NCBI RefSeq assembly: GCF_047948215.1
Contig: NC_134465.1
Span: forward strand, 41,825,946 to 41,889,945
Direction of reading: 5' to 3'
From: Lycorma delicatula
Lineage: Eukaryota; Arthropoda; Insecta; Hemiptera; Fulgoridae
Length of the DNA stretch: 64,000 nucleotides
The notes under the pieces are model-generated. The model ran no database searches. It saw only the letters and a list, made by a program, of their open reading frames with translations, and was not told the origin of the DNA. A program made the translations under genes and the position numbers. Shown one piece after another: positions 44,633 through 55,734 of this stretch. Positions within the stretch are counted from its first letter, which is position 1. Each line of letters opens with the position of its first letter.

Positions 44633-45673
44633 TTTTTTTTTTTGCTCAATAACAATTAAAATTACAATCGGCTCTCCTGCGGAGCCATAAGTAAGTTTCC
44701 TGACAAAAGCACGTTATAAGAAGGTCGTTAAGGAACCCCCAAAATAAATAATACACAATAAATAGTTGCAAATAAACTTAAAAGTCCAATACGAAATTTC
44801 AAGCTCAGTCATAAATCACAAACCAGTAATTTCAGTATCAGATAGTCCATAAAACAAACATTAATAACAAATAAAAAGAAAAAAGATAGAGAATTAACAA
44901 GAAATTAGATACGACACCACTAAACTTGACGGTGTTAGATTCTAAAGTGTTACGCAGACTCTAAGTCGAGTACATGGGCACGTTTCAACCGTCGGACGTC
45001 TCTGCTGTTATCGAGTAGATTAATTGATTGCAAAGTGGTTTACATGATTTTCAAGTTTCTGCAGGTATTTTACATTGCACCGTTGTGTAATCTGACGAAC
45101 TGATGGGAGCTCCAGATAATCCTGAATCTAATCATTCCGCGTGAACCAAGGAGCTTCAGCAATTACCCTCGCTACTTTGTTCTGAAATCGTTGTTTAATT
45201 TCCACATTACTAGTACTAACCGTTCCCCACAATTGATTGGGCGCAGGATAGCCTTGTAAATTAAGATCTTGGATAACGTGAGGCCTGAATTCCTTCGTAG
45301 CAGCCAATGAAGTTCAATGCACCTTGCGTTTAGCTGTTTCCTCTTCATCCTCATGTGACACTTCCAGGTCAAACGCCGATCCAGGTGAAGTCCCAGATAC
45401 CGCACAGTCTCCGTTTGTGGGATCAAAACACCATCGAAGTACACACCGGGACAGTCACCTCTCCGCATGGCAAATGTGACGTGCCTCGACTTACCTTGAT
45501 TAACCTTAATCCTCCACTTTTTCTGCCACACGCACACACGATCTAGCTCCATTTGTAGAGTCTGCGAGGCTAGGCGAATTTCGTTAACAGCCAGGATAGC
45601 AGTGTCATCAGCGAACGTGGCGACGATGGACAATAAAAAATTATTACTATTTTTTTTTCTTTCCTATAATCTT
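44633..45673 (-). pseudogene. Jockey-clade non-LTR retrotransposon, 5'-truncated (copy B)
   Basis: The minus strand encodes VATFADDTAILAVNEI (catalytic FADD), LDRVCVWQKKWRIKVNQGKS, MRRGDCPGVYFDGVLIPQTE, VRYLGLHLDRRLTWKCHM, LHWLLRRNSGLTL and IYKAILRPI. A frameshift follows, then the same 3' region and UTR as copy A. The poly-A tail (poly-T at 44631-44643) and a 12-bp repeat GGAGTTGAAATT at both ends mark it as a retrotransposition event. The last 44 bases on the 5' side (45630-45673) do not match copy A and may be filler. One frame is open over 153 residues, so it is younger than copy A. Confidence 0.93.
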
Positions 45674-45689
45674 GGAGTTGAAATTAAAT

Positions 45690-45935
45690 GATTTTTTTTT
45701 TGTCATCAATCAGTTGACTGGTTTTGATGCTATTCTTCACTCTTTCTCTTCTATATTAATTTTTTAACTTCGTTATATTTACTACATCTTTTCATATGCT
45801 TTCAATGTCTTTTTTATAGTTTTCAACTTCCTGGTATACCTTTTTTATCGAATTAATTAAATGTGCATTTCTAAATAATATGACCAATCAGCCTAGTTTT
45901 TTACTTCTTTTCGATTTTGACAAATTTCTTTCCCC
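45690..45935 (-). pseudogene. Probable 3' end of another RTE-like element
   Basis: Starts with poly-T and TGTCATCAATCAGTTGACTG, echoing the RTE-I end TGTCTTCAGTCATTTGACTG. The minus strand reads KLGWLVILFRNAHLINSIKK-like sequence with frame changes. The family differs from RTE-I; weak. Confidence 0.4.
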
Positions 45936-45939
45936 TCAT

Positions 45940-47307
45940 TATATATATATATATAAATATAATTTATTTTCAATATTATAGCACTGTTTAAAGTTCGTTA
46001 TTGTATTCATTATGAATGTAAAATACAATAAAATTGTTTATGCAACTCGTTTTATTGTTAACATGATTTTCCCGTCGTTATAACTTTGAATGGTTATAAC
46101 TCGATAACGAAGGCGTTAACAGAAAAACGGGTTTCACCACTGATTTTCTTGTAAAATTTTCAATGAAAATGATATATCACATGTCCACCTTCCTATTTAA
46201 AAAAAATTAAGTTTGATTCAATATGGCGGATCCAAGTTGGCGGACAAAAATCAAAAACTGACCGTAATGCAATTTTTTTTTAACTATGTAAAACCCCATT
46301 TCTTTCCGCCTACAAATACCTGTCAGATATGCAGTTGTTACTATACTTAAATATCACCCGGTATGTAGCCTCTACAGTTCAAATTTGATGATTTATCTAC
46401 CTAATTTTCAATATCCTACTGTATACCTCTTTTCGAAGGCGTCAATTAAATGTCAGCAATAATTATTGCATTTAGATGCCTACAAGGAACAAATGTACAT
46501 TTAAACCTTTTACTTATCCGGCTATAATTCTATTGCTGTTGGTAGCAGCAATCGCTGTAAAGAGAGAATATATCGATCTGCTTAAAATTTTAGCCTTGAG
46601 ATTTATCCAAATCTTTGGATGTTTCAAGACTCTACCTTTATTTGAAAAAAGAATACCAAAAATTATAGAAATTTTCAAGTAGATGTATGTACTTAAGTAC
46701 AAGTATTAGCCTATATTTTGATTAATAACTTCGAACTGGTTCATATAAATTCTTCGATAAGGCACAAAAAAATTTTATATGCGGGGCATTGATGGTATTA
46801 CGTTTTGGACAAAATTAGAAAAAAGGAAAGAACAATCTTTGCCATCTTGAATTTTTGTATAGTGTTCGTAGAAAATTGAGCTTCAGAATGATCAAAGTAT
46901 TTATAAAGTTATTTAAAACTTAAAGTTTTCAATCGATCGAATTTAGGGGTGAGGGAATATTCAAAATTATAATTTATAACATAACTATAATTTTTTTACT
47001 CTTCTTGAATAACATTGTACCGAATCGAGGTAACTTAAAGAAATAATTACTCCCTTAAGCAAACTTTTAAGCCTCAAAATACATAAGAAGGCTGGATTGG
47101 ACTCGTATTTAATATTTAGGTTTATTTTTAATGTTTAATTTTAAAAATTAAAAATCAATTTTATCTAGTATTAATCTAGATGACGTGGAAAATGGTTTTT
47201 TAAAAAGAGATCCCGTAGGTTCGAGTTAAAATTTTTGAAAATTTACTTTGTCTGCTTTTGATGGGACTCAAATATTTGATATTTTTGTTATTATACTCAA
47301 AGTAAAT
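45940..47307. other. AT-rich intronic stretch
   Basis: No gene. 46080-46290 (TATAACTCGATAACGAAGGC, ATGGCGGATCC) has the texture of an old non-autonomous repeat. ORFs at 46476-46702 on both strands are unsupported. Confidence 0.35.
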
Positions 47308-47505
47308 CCGCCGGGTTAGTCTAATGGTTAAAATCATCATCGCAAAATCAGTTAATTTTTCCAAGTCAGGAATTTTAAGCTATAAGTCTTTGGAAAGGAA
47401 GTTGCTTTTATATGGATTTGAATGCTGAATTGCGGATATCGGTGTTCTTTGGCAGTTAGATTTCAATAAAACAAACATCTCAGTAGCGGTCGACCCGATT
47501 CCGTT
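47308..47505 (+). repeat. SINE-A, diverged copy
   Basis: Plus-strand head CCGGGTTAGTCTAATGGTTA followed by a degenerate arm and the body ATATGGATTTGAATGCTGAA, CGGTGTTCTTTGGCAGTTAG, ACATCTCAG. It is inverted relative to the next copy. Confidence 0.75.
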
Positions 47506-47559
47506 CTAGTTTATATGTTTACCAGTACATTTTGTTACGTCTGCAGATATGTCAGGCCT

Positions 47560-47858
47560 TTCTTTCTTCGTTTTTCCTGTTCAACCTCCGGAAATTACCG
47601 TTCAGGTATTACTTCAGAGAATGAATGAGGTATGTATAAGTGTAAATGAAATGTAGTCTTGTATAGTCTCAGGTTGACCGTTCCAGAGATGTGTGGTTAA
47701 TTGAATCCCAACCACCAAAGAACAACGGTATCCATGACCTAGTATTTAAATCCGTATAAAAGTAACTGCCTTTACTAGGACTTGAACGCTGGAACTGTCG
47801 ACTTCAAAATCAGCTGATTTGGGAGGACGCGTTCACCACTAGATCAACGCGGTGGGTT
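47560..47858 (-). repeat. SINE-A, complete copy
   Basis: Minus-strand head with GTTGATCTAGTGGTGAACGC and GCGTTCAAGTCC, the palindrome AAATCAGCTGATTT (47807-47820) in the place of the anticodon arm, and the full body. Flanks TATGTCAGGCCTT and CTACGTCAGGCTT look like a decayed target duplication. Confidence 0.85.
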
Positions 47859-47919
47859 AGCTACGTCAGGCTTGGCAAGCCTGCATCGGTGATTGCGGTA
47901 GTTAATGTGTACCTACATG

Positions 47920-47927
47920 CACACACA

Positions 47928-48017
<90 letters not shown>

Positions 48018-48025
48018 GAGAGAGA

Positions 48026-48117
<92 letters not shown>

Positions 48118-48153
48118 GAGAGAGAGAGAGTGAGTGAATGAGTGGGAGTGAGT
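47920..48153. repeat. (CA)n(GA)n compound microsatellite
   Basis: About 93 bases of CA followed by about 138 of GA with a few GTGA interruptions. Long ORFs reading through it are artefacts. Confidence 0.97.
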
Positions 48154-48159
48154 GGGGGA

Positions 48160-49097
48160 GAGTCCCAACAGTAGGACGAAAAACTAGTTAGAAGAAACAA
48201 ACAGAACTCTCAAAAAAAATATATATATATATATATAATTTTTGTTTTGACAAAAGCGTTTACTTGATCAAGGGATCAACTGGGACCCAAAGCTTTTACT
48301 AAGAATTTTGTTTTTTCCTCAGTTATTCTTTTAATACTGGATAATTTTTAAGGTAAAAAAATAATTTGATCGTCTGTGTCAAATCGGACCCAAATTTTTA
48401 TAATGAATATTTTGATCTTTTTTGCCTTTTATTCTAAGTACTACATTATTAACTGATTAATATTTTAAAACCTGTTGGCGTATTAGGAACAAAAATTGGT
48501 CAAAGGCAAGTCGTGAAATTTGTGCAACCTTTTTCTGTTTTAATAATAGTATTTGTAGAGAATAGCTTCTGTTCTTCCTTAAACATTGCATTTTTTATTT
48601 TATTAATTTATATTTTAATTAATTTTTTGTTCTTTTTCATCGATTTATTTATTTTACTTTTATTCTGTTTTTTAAATTTACATTTAATTTTAATAGTTTT
48701 TCTATTTATTGTAATTTTTTAACGATGATAATTTAATCTCCGTATCTAGTTTTACATATCTGATGATTTCTAATTTCTAATTTTCTTTCTGATGAATCTA
48801 TTTTTGTAAAAAAAATTTGAAATAATACAATCTCTTTAAAAAAATCTTATTTGAATTTTCAGATTTCAGTTTCTTTCTTCCATGCTACGGCTGGAATTTT
48901 ATTAACTTTTTCCTTTTAATTAACTAATGTTTCGTCAACATAATTTATACGAAAAAAGTTATAATTAGGAATTTAGATCGTTATATAATAATTTTTTTCT
49001 CGAAAATAAAATTAACCGTGAAAAAATAATTAAAATTAAATTCAGATCGTGGCACGTATAAATATATAGAGCGATTCATGAAGACTAACAAATCTTT
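48160..49097. other. AT-rich intronic stretch
   Basis: No gene; the ORF at 48513-48722 is a hydrophobic chance frame. Confidence 0.45.
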
Positions 49098-49107
49098 AGG
49101 ATATGTT

Positions 49108-49432
49108 GAATGTTAAAAATCAGATGGGTAGATAAAGTGACAAATGAAGAGGTGTTGCGGCAAATCGACGAAGAAAGAAGCATTTGGAAAAATATAACTA
49201 AAAGAAGAGACAGACTTATAGGCCACATATTAAGGCATCCTGGAATAGTCGCTTTAATATTGGAGGGTCAGGTAGAAGGAAAAAATTGTGTAAGCAGGCC
49301 ACGTTTGGAATATGTAAAACAAATTTTTAGGAATGTAGGATGTAGGAGGTATACCGAAATGAAACGACTAGTACTAGATAGAGAATCTTGGAGAGCTGCA
49401 TAAAACCAGTCAAATGACTGAAGACAAAAAAA
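49108..49432 (+). pseudogene. RTE-I non-LTR retrotransposon, short 3' copy with 10-bp target duplication (copy 4)
   Basis: Encodes only the last 95 residues: MLKIRWVDKVTNEEVLRQID, RRDRLIGHILRHPGIVALIL, EGQVEGKNCV, RPRLEYVKQIF and ESWRAA, ending at TCAAATGACTGAAGAC plus A-run. AGGATATGTT occurs at 49098-49107 and again at 49433-49442. The frame is open, apart from a stop where the family reads SNQ. Heavy 5' truncation is usual for LINE-like insertion. Confidence 0.93.
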
Positions 49433-49444
49433 AGGATATGTTTT

Positions 49445-50936
49445 ACCGGTGAAAATAAAAAAGTTTTTTCATATAAATATAGGTTCGGAAACGCTTCTTT
49501 AGCGAGTTTAGGCGAAAGATTTCCTTGATTTCTGCGCCTTCGGTAAAATTAATCAAAACTGTATCGGGAACCAAACTTAAGGGTAAATTTAGCGGTTTTG
49601 TATGAAATCTTACCTGAATAATGGAAAATATTAGGTCCGAGAACTGTATTTTTAGTAATTTTTGAGAAATTCGTGCTAAAAGACAAAGACGCGTCCAAAA
49701 AACACTTTTTTTAGGTTTGGCGTAGAATAATTTTGTTAAATGGATAATAAACACTATTTAAACAAAACTTGTAGATACTTTGATTCTGAATAAAATGGTT
49801 TGAATGTAGACCAAAGAAACTAAATAAAAACGTAAGAATTTCAAAGTTTATTAAAAAAAAAAAGTTAAACCTTTTATTGTGAACAAAATGACACCCGCTT
49901 ATTTAAATTGGTTAATAAACGGCTGAAATTGTAAGCGGGTAGCAAATGGAATCTGACAATTTTGTTTCAGTTTTCATTCCGTAATAATACAAATTATTAT
50001 TTCTAATTCGATTAGTGAAGGTGTTTGTCTAAATGAACTTTTTTTTGTTAATTTTAATGCCCTGAATTAGCCGCTTAAGTTTGGCCAACATCTCTCATAA
50101 CACTTTGTATACATTACACAGAATTATTTTAAAAAATCTTTTCTCATAAATTAAATAATATAAAAATTTTATTATCGTTAAAAAGTAGTTGGGTAGTTCT
50201 GTAGATTTTTATTTGCAGATAAACATTTGTGTAATAATTTTTTATTATTAAATTAATAATAATAATAAGGAAAAAAATGTATATATAATGGTACAAATTT
50301 TTCTATAATTAAACGTTCTCTAATTCAAATATCGTTGGAATATTATACAAATGTAATATGCACGATTTTACCACACAGTGTAAAACAATAACCAAAGTGA
50401 GGGAATGCTTTTAATAAAACCTTAATCAGAATAGCCCAGGTTCAAATTACAAATTAACTACTATAAAACCCTGTGTAACATCAAATGGTTTATATGTAAC
50501 TAAAACACATCCCTTAAAAACTGTTCGAAAATTTATAACACTTTATCTGTATAAAAAGATTATTTATCTTCGTCAATAAATACAACCGTTAAAATTCTCA
50601 GAAAATTATACGCCTTAATGAAATAAATGCAATATACGTTTTTAAATGGGTATTTTATAACATAATTTTTGTTAGTTTAAATTTTATTGCACTTAAAAAA
50701 AGAATTAAAAACAATTTAGAATTAAAAAAAACAATACAATACAAAGTATCATGCGTTTCAAAATGTATATCGGAGTTTTAAAGTTATGTAATATTTATTA
50801 AGTTTTACTTACATTAATAAATTATACGTGAAATGAAAGAATAACTCAAACGGTTTTTTGTATAAGTGTTTAAAAAAACACATTAAGTTGTTTACGTTGT
50901 AAACAACACAAACGACTCACATTTGTGAATAAAAAT
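49445..50936. other. AT-rich intronic stretch
   Basis: No gene. 49440-49950 includes CGCTTATTTAAATTGG-type phrases that may belong to an old repeat into which RTE-I copy 4 inserted. Confidence 0.4.
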
Positions 50937-51797
50937 CATTGAATTAAATACACGAAAAAATATTATATTTAAATAAAATGATAAATATTTTCAATTAAGC
51001 CGTGCATCAGAAACGGCTTACACATACAACTTAATTTAAAATATTTATTTTTTTATTTAAATATATTTTTTCGTTTATGTAATTCAATGATTCTAATTAA
51101 AGCGTGCACACATACCGTAATTAATTCGCGCGGGTGTGGCGAAACTAACGGCGATGGTCGGAACTAACTAAACTAATGTAATTTCACAAATTACACAGAA
51201 CAAATGTCCCTTGTACGGTCGGCAGATCGGTGTAGCCGCAAGGCTTAACGCACGAGGTACCGATTTCATCGAGTTGAAGACCCCCAGACCGTGTTACTTT
51301 TTTTACACTTTAAATATTATAAATTTATTTAAATCTACCTCGAGCCTTTGATGTCACAACATAACAGACGATTACAATAGTATTTTTTTGGGGTCGGAAT
51401 GCGATTTTGCAAAAGTTTTTTTTTTACCAATATTGTTATTTTCTAATCGTTAAAAAATATGCCTAAGAAAAAAAAACGACATTAATTAGATGAAATCTCG
51501 CGATATTGAGGGTGACCTTACTCTACAGACTTACCCTTTTAACCTTTTAAGTTGAAAATTTAATGGCATCAATCACCCATATATAGAAATAATCTGACCA
51601 AGTTTGGACAAAATCGATCCAGTAGTTCTGGAGATAAAAGGTTATTTAGAGTGCGACACGGAACACACACCCGTACAAACGAACATCCAGAAAATTTCCT
51701 TCTGGTTTTTTCTGGTTCATTAGGGGTGAAAACGTTAAGGATCTGGTGAAAACCGCATATTCCCATATGGTTTGGTATAGCGCTATCTACACGTACA
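50937..51797 (+). repeat. Repeat family X (X5) with an inverted partial copy at its head
   Basis: 50937-50998 is the AT-rich X arm in minus orientation. It meets GCCGTGCATCAGAAACGGC (50999-51017) and continues as the same arm in plus orientation, giving a near-perfect inverted repeat of about 75 bp per arm. Then come the tRNA-like module (about 51215-51300) and the body down to TAGCGCTATCTACACG (51778-51793), the degenerate distal terminus. The AGGACTTTCCC hairpin is absent. Confidence 0.8.
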
Positions 51798-51807
51798 CGC
51801 GCGCGCG

Positions 51808-51846
<39 letters not shown>

Positions 51847-51941
51847 TCTAACTCTCACTCTCTCTTTCCCTTTCTCACTCACTCCCTTGCACACACTCAA
51901 TCACTCTCACGCTCTCTCTCTCACTCTCTTTCTCTCTCTCT
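51808..51941. repeat. (CA)n and CT-rich microsatellite
   Basis: CA alternation to 51842, then CT/CTCA-rich tract. Confidence 0.9.
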
Positions 51942-52140
51942 GTAATATTTTCAAACTGTTCTCGCACTAGTAATGTTTAATCAGGGAAAAATAATTAAAG
52001 AACGTTAAATTCCACATGTTATAAAAGTAATTCTTTCTATAGTTTTAATTTCTGAGTCCATCACAAATAAATCATATAAATTTTTTAGTTATTTTTTTAA
52101 AATTAAATATTAAGTAGTATTATTTTTAATAACAACACTG

Positions 52141-52230
52141 TGATTATCGACCTTGCATCCAGAAGTTTCTGCGTTCGAATCCTGTTCGGATTTGTCATAT
52201 TTTTACACACTACAAAATTCATTCGTAATT
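52141..52230 (+). repeat. SINE-B fragment
   Basis: TGCGTTCGAATCCTGTTCGG is the B box region, followed by TATTTTTACACACTACAAAA from the body. Confidence 0.6.
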
Positions 52231-52270
52231 AGGTGAATAAATTGTAAAATAATTAAACTTGGTAAGTACC

Positions 52271-52715
52271 AAGTGGCGTTAATACGTATTAACGCCACCG
52301 CAGCTACAGCTTTATTTAAAATTGAGTATTTATTTTATTGAGGCTCTTTATTAATTTTAAAAAATGGTTATTTATAATTATTTATTTTATAAATATAATT
52401 TAACGAAGCTTAACCTACGCTCGCTTCGCTCACTAACCTTGACTAATTAATACAGTAATTTTTTGAGTATTTATTTAATAAATTCAGTAATTATTGAAAT
52501 TATTTATTATTTAAATAATCAAAACACTCCTGTTAATTAGCCAAGGTTAGTGAGCGAAGCGAGCGTAGGTTAAGTTTGTTTAAATTATATTTATAAAATA
52601 AATAAATATAAATAACCATTTATTAAAATTAATAAAGAGACTGTTCATTTTCCATCGAAATCCGATTGACTACTTTGTTTTTAAATAAAGCTGTAGCTGC
52701 GGTGGCATTAATACG
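52271..52715. mobile_element. MITE-like inverted-repeat element with 8-bp target duplication
   Basis: TAAGTACC at 52263-52270 and 52716-52723 flank a 445-bp element whose two halves are inverted copies. GCAGCTACAGCTTTATTTAA is mirrored by TTAAATAAAGCTGTAGCTGC, and ACCTACGCTCGCTTCGCTCA by TGAGCGAAGCGAGCGTAGGT in reversed sense. The arms are about 170 bp and the centre is AT-rich. The left end is extended into a perfect 26-bp palindrome, GTGGCGTTAATAC/GTATTAACGCCAC at 52273-52298. An 8-bp duplication points to hAT- or P-like integration. Confidence 0.85.
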
Positions 52716-52898
52716 TAAGTACCTTAAATTTATAATATCTGTCAATAAATTCACTAGTATATTTTATATAAATTAAAAAAATGTTTACGTAAATTTTATT
52801 TTAAGTTTCTACGATAATTTTATAAAGGAATGAATTTTGAAAAACTCTTTGAAGAATGAATTTTTTTCAAAAATTTAACAGAACTGATTCATGTAATA

Positions 52899-53430
52899 CA
52901 GCGTTTCTCAACTTGGGGGTCGCAACGAAATAAAAGGGGGATTGCGAAAGTAGCATATAACTTTGCACGTAAACAATAATGAAATCATTTTATGAGAAAA
53001 ATATCACGTATACACATTTTACTTGCATATAATAACTAAACACGTAAAGAAAAAAAATTAATGAGATGGTTACGTTTGTTTTTTATTTAAAAATTTTTCC
53101 TTACGTGGATCTAGATTAGAAACACGCAAAATCAAATTGTTTTCAAGTGATAAAAGACGATTCATATATTTTAGCTTTCATCGCGACTGTAGACGACAAA
53201 CCCTATTCATAGATGTAAGATTTGGCGAAAGGGATTAATATTTTCAACGCTTCTGCGACTAAATTTCCATATTCACTTAGTCGAACGAGTGAAAACGTAT
53301 CTAAATTTTCAGATGTAACGTTTTATCAATAGATATTTCGATGAACCGGTCGCGAGTCTTAACCGGTAATTTATCAGCTGCAACAACATTTTTTCAGTAA
53401 ATTCTGATACACTAAACGAAGTTTTATTTA
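52899..53430 (-). pseudogene. hAT transposase remnant, C-terminal dimerisation region
   Basis: The minus strand reads SEYGNLVAEALKILIPFAK, SYIYE and then, after a stop, LSSTVAMKAK followed by LENNLILRVSNLDPRKE with frame changes. It matches the (E)YPxLxxxALxxLxPFxTTYxCExxFSxxxxIKxKxRNRL block at the C-terminus of hAT transposases. The left boundary CAGCGTTTCTCAACTTGGGG at 52899 looks like a hAT terminal repeat (CAGNG start). No matching right end is seen. Confidence 0.75.
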
Positions 53431-53639
53431 ATTTATTAAAAATGGATGACAACGAAATCAAAATAGGTTCTTTCGTAAGCCTATTATATAGTAATTAGTT
53501 GTATGGTTTCTTAAAGATGTGTATTATTTCCTTCAAAAATGATTCACTATCCTTTTTAACAAAGATTGCATATTTATAAATATAAACGTAAAAGTATGTT
53601 AACGTATTTAATTTCTACATATATCAGTCTACACACTTA

Positions 53640-55200
53640 CGAGCCACAAACTACCTTGAAAACGCATTCTAACTTTTTTTTAGGGATCCCCAAAAGATAC
53701 TATAATTTATTTTCCTGTGTGGCTCGGATTAAAGCGCAACAAACATATCCAACCTTTGATACGGCATTCTCAAACCAGCATGTTAATCGATACCAGGAAC
53801 AGCCGAGATCTACTGCTCCGCTAGGCATCAGAGCTCAGCGTCTTTTCTCTACCCTAAATATACGATTTCCTCCAGACTTTACTGTTACTCCATCTTCCTT
53901 TGGCGGCCTTCTCTCGTTAATTACTGCTTTGATCTTTGTCAGTATAATAAAAAGAACACAAATCAGTTATCTTGTAAAAGGAATTTTATAATATTATAAA
54001 TACCCTTAATCCTGATGCTACATTTTATACGGATGGCTCTAAAAAAGTAAATTCTGTTGGTTGTGCTTTTTCGGTAGGCTTTTGTGGTTTATAAATGTTT
54101 GACCTCCACAGTATTACCCCGATTTTCATTGCGAAGGTGTTTACTATTAATAAAGCCTTGTATAATTAGCCCGACATTTCGACATGTTTACTTCCACGAG
54201 TGCCTTTCAGGCGATTAATGACGTGTTCTCCTGAGACCTTGTTGTTTGTAAGAGTCAGTTTATCTCGCAAACGACTGGAAGTAATACAACAGTTAGCTTT
54301 TGCTGGATTTCCAGCTGTATTGGAATTTCAGGCAATGAACGCTCAGATAGTGCGACAAAAGAGGCTTATTTTCAGTCTACTTTTTCCGATCGCATTGCTT
54401 CTGACGATTTTGCCTATTTACTGAAGAGAGTAGTTCATGATGAGTGGCCAAACGAACGGGAGGTTAATATTAACAATAAACTTCATCCGATTAAGCACAC
54501 TGTGACACCGTGAAGCTCTTCGTCCAAAATAATTGTCGAAAGGAGGTTATTATTTGCCGTTTGGGATTAGGGTACACTAGTCACGCTCGTGGATATCTGA
54601 TGACACAAAGAGATTTCCCTTTGTGCTCGATGCGACTGCCGACTAACAGTGCACCGCATCCCTGAGGATTGAATTTGCTACTAAGCATTGCGTCACAAGT
54701 TAAAACTAGGGGCTAACATACAAACTATTCTCCAAGTAGTTGGGCTATAGACTATAGTCCAAGTAGTTGGACTGTCTGGCCCGAAACCAGTGTGAGCGAT
54801 CATAGTCTTATAACCTATGAGATCGTTTACGGATGCGGTCTAAGAGCACCAGATTCGGGTCGCTATAACCTAAGGGGCCTTGATCAAGACAGGCTGCGGC
54901 CCGAGTGCGCAGCTGGCTTGTCAGGGGTTGGAATGGTGCATGGAGCATAGAGAGGTGGAATTGATGGCTGAACAATTTGGCCGGGCCATCAAGACTGGCT
55001 TCGATAGGGTCCTACGGCGGCCTCGGCCAATAGACGGACCCTTAGGTAGTGGCCAGTCCGCTGATCGGAGAGTACCTGGAATCGTCATGACCGATGCTTC
55101 CGGGGAGCCGTCTGTTAAACGCAGGCGGAAACCCGGGAAAAACTGGGGGTCCCCTGACCTTAGCATGCTGCGCGCAAGAGTTAGATACTATTTCTAATCG
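53640..55200 (+). pseudogene. Non-LTR retrotransposon with RNase H (R1/I-type) and GC-rich 3' UTR
   Basis: 53640-53990 includes KAQQTYPTFDTAF, RSTAPLGIRAQRLFSTLNI and PPDFTVTPSSF, as found between RT and RNase H in this group. LNPDATFYTDGSKK near 54007-54046 is the RNase H start. Further pieces are NERSDSATKEAYF near 54337, LLKRVVHDEWPNEREVN and CRKEVIICRLGLGYTSHARG near 54530-54595. The frame changes repeatedly. 54700-55200 is GC-rich and non-coding, probably the 3' UTR; ORFs in it have no domain. Confidence 0.75.
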
Positions 55201-55734
55201 GCTTTCCTTTACTGTTTTGCTTTCTCCTTCTTTTAATTATTTTGTAAATAATGATATTTTAATTTATTTTTTATATTTATATTAATTTAATATAACTTTT
55301 GATGGTAATTATTTAAGAAAACGAAATGCGCATTTATTTACTGAGTTTTATATTATATATATATTTGAAGCGAATTAGGTTACATATCATAATTTAGGTG
55401 ATGTCTGATTTATATACGAGTTTTTATATTATGCATTTGTTCAACGCATCAGTCAAAACGATTTATCTGATTTTAATGAAGTCTTCCTTTACGAGATTAA
55501 AAAAATATATATTTATTTATCGAGAGAAAATTCTGATTCTGTTTTCCATCTAAAAAAAATTATCATCAGGAAAATGTAGGAATAATTTTTAGTTTTTGTT
55601 TCTGTTATTTTATAAACACGAATGTAAATATTTTATATTTCTTAATAACGGTATTTATTTATTTCAGGATTTCGCATGTCATTTTATTAATTTCTTTTTA
55701 TCAACTGATGATGATAGTTTAACAATGGAAATGC
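55201..55734. other. AT-rich intronic stretch
   Basis: Nothing recognised. Confidence 0.5.

Noticed and set aside
47889..48200. Long ORFs on both strands (HTHTHT, ERERER, SLSLSL, CVCVCV)
   Set aside because: They read through a CA/GA microsatellite in all frames; composition is purely the repeat.
54880..55197. ORF of 105 residues
   Set aside because: No domain; lies just after RNase H remnants and is best seen as 3' UTR of that element.
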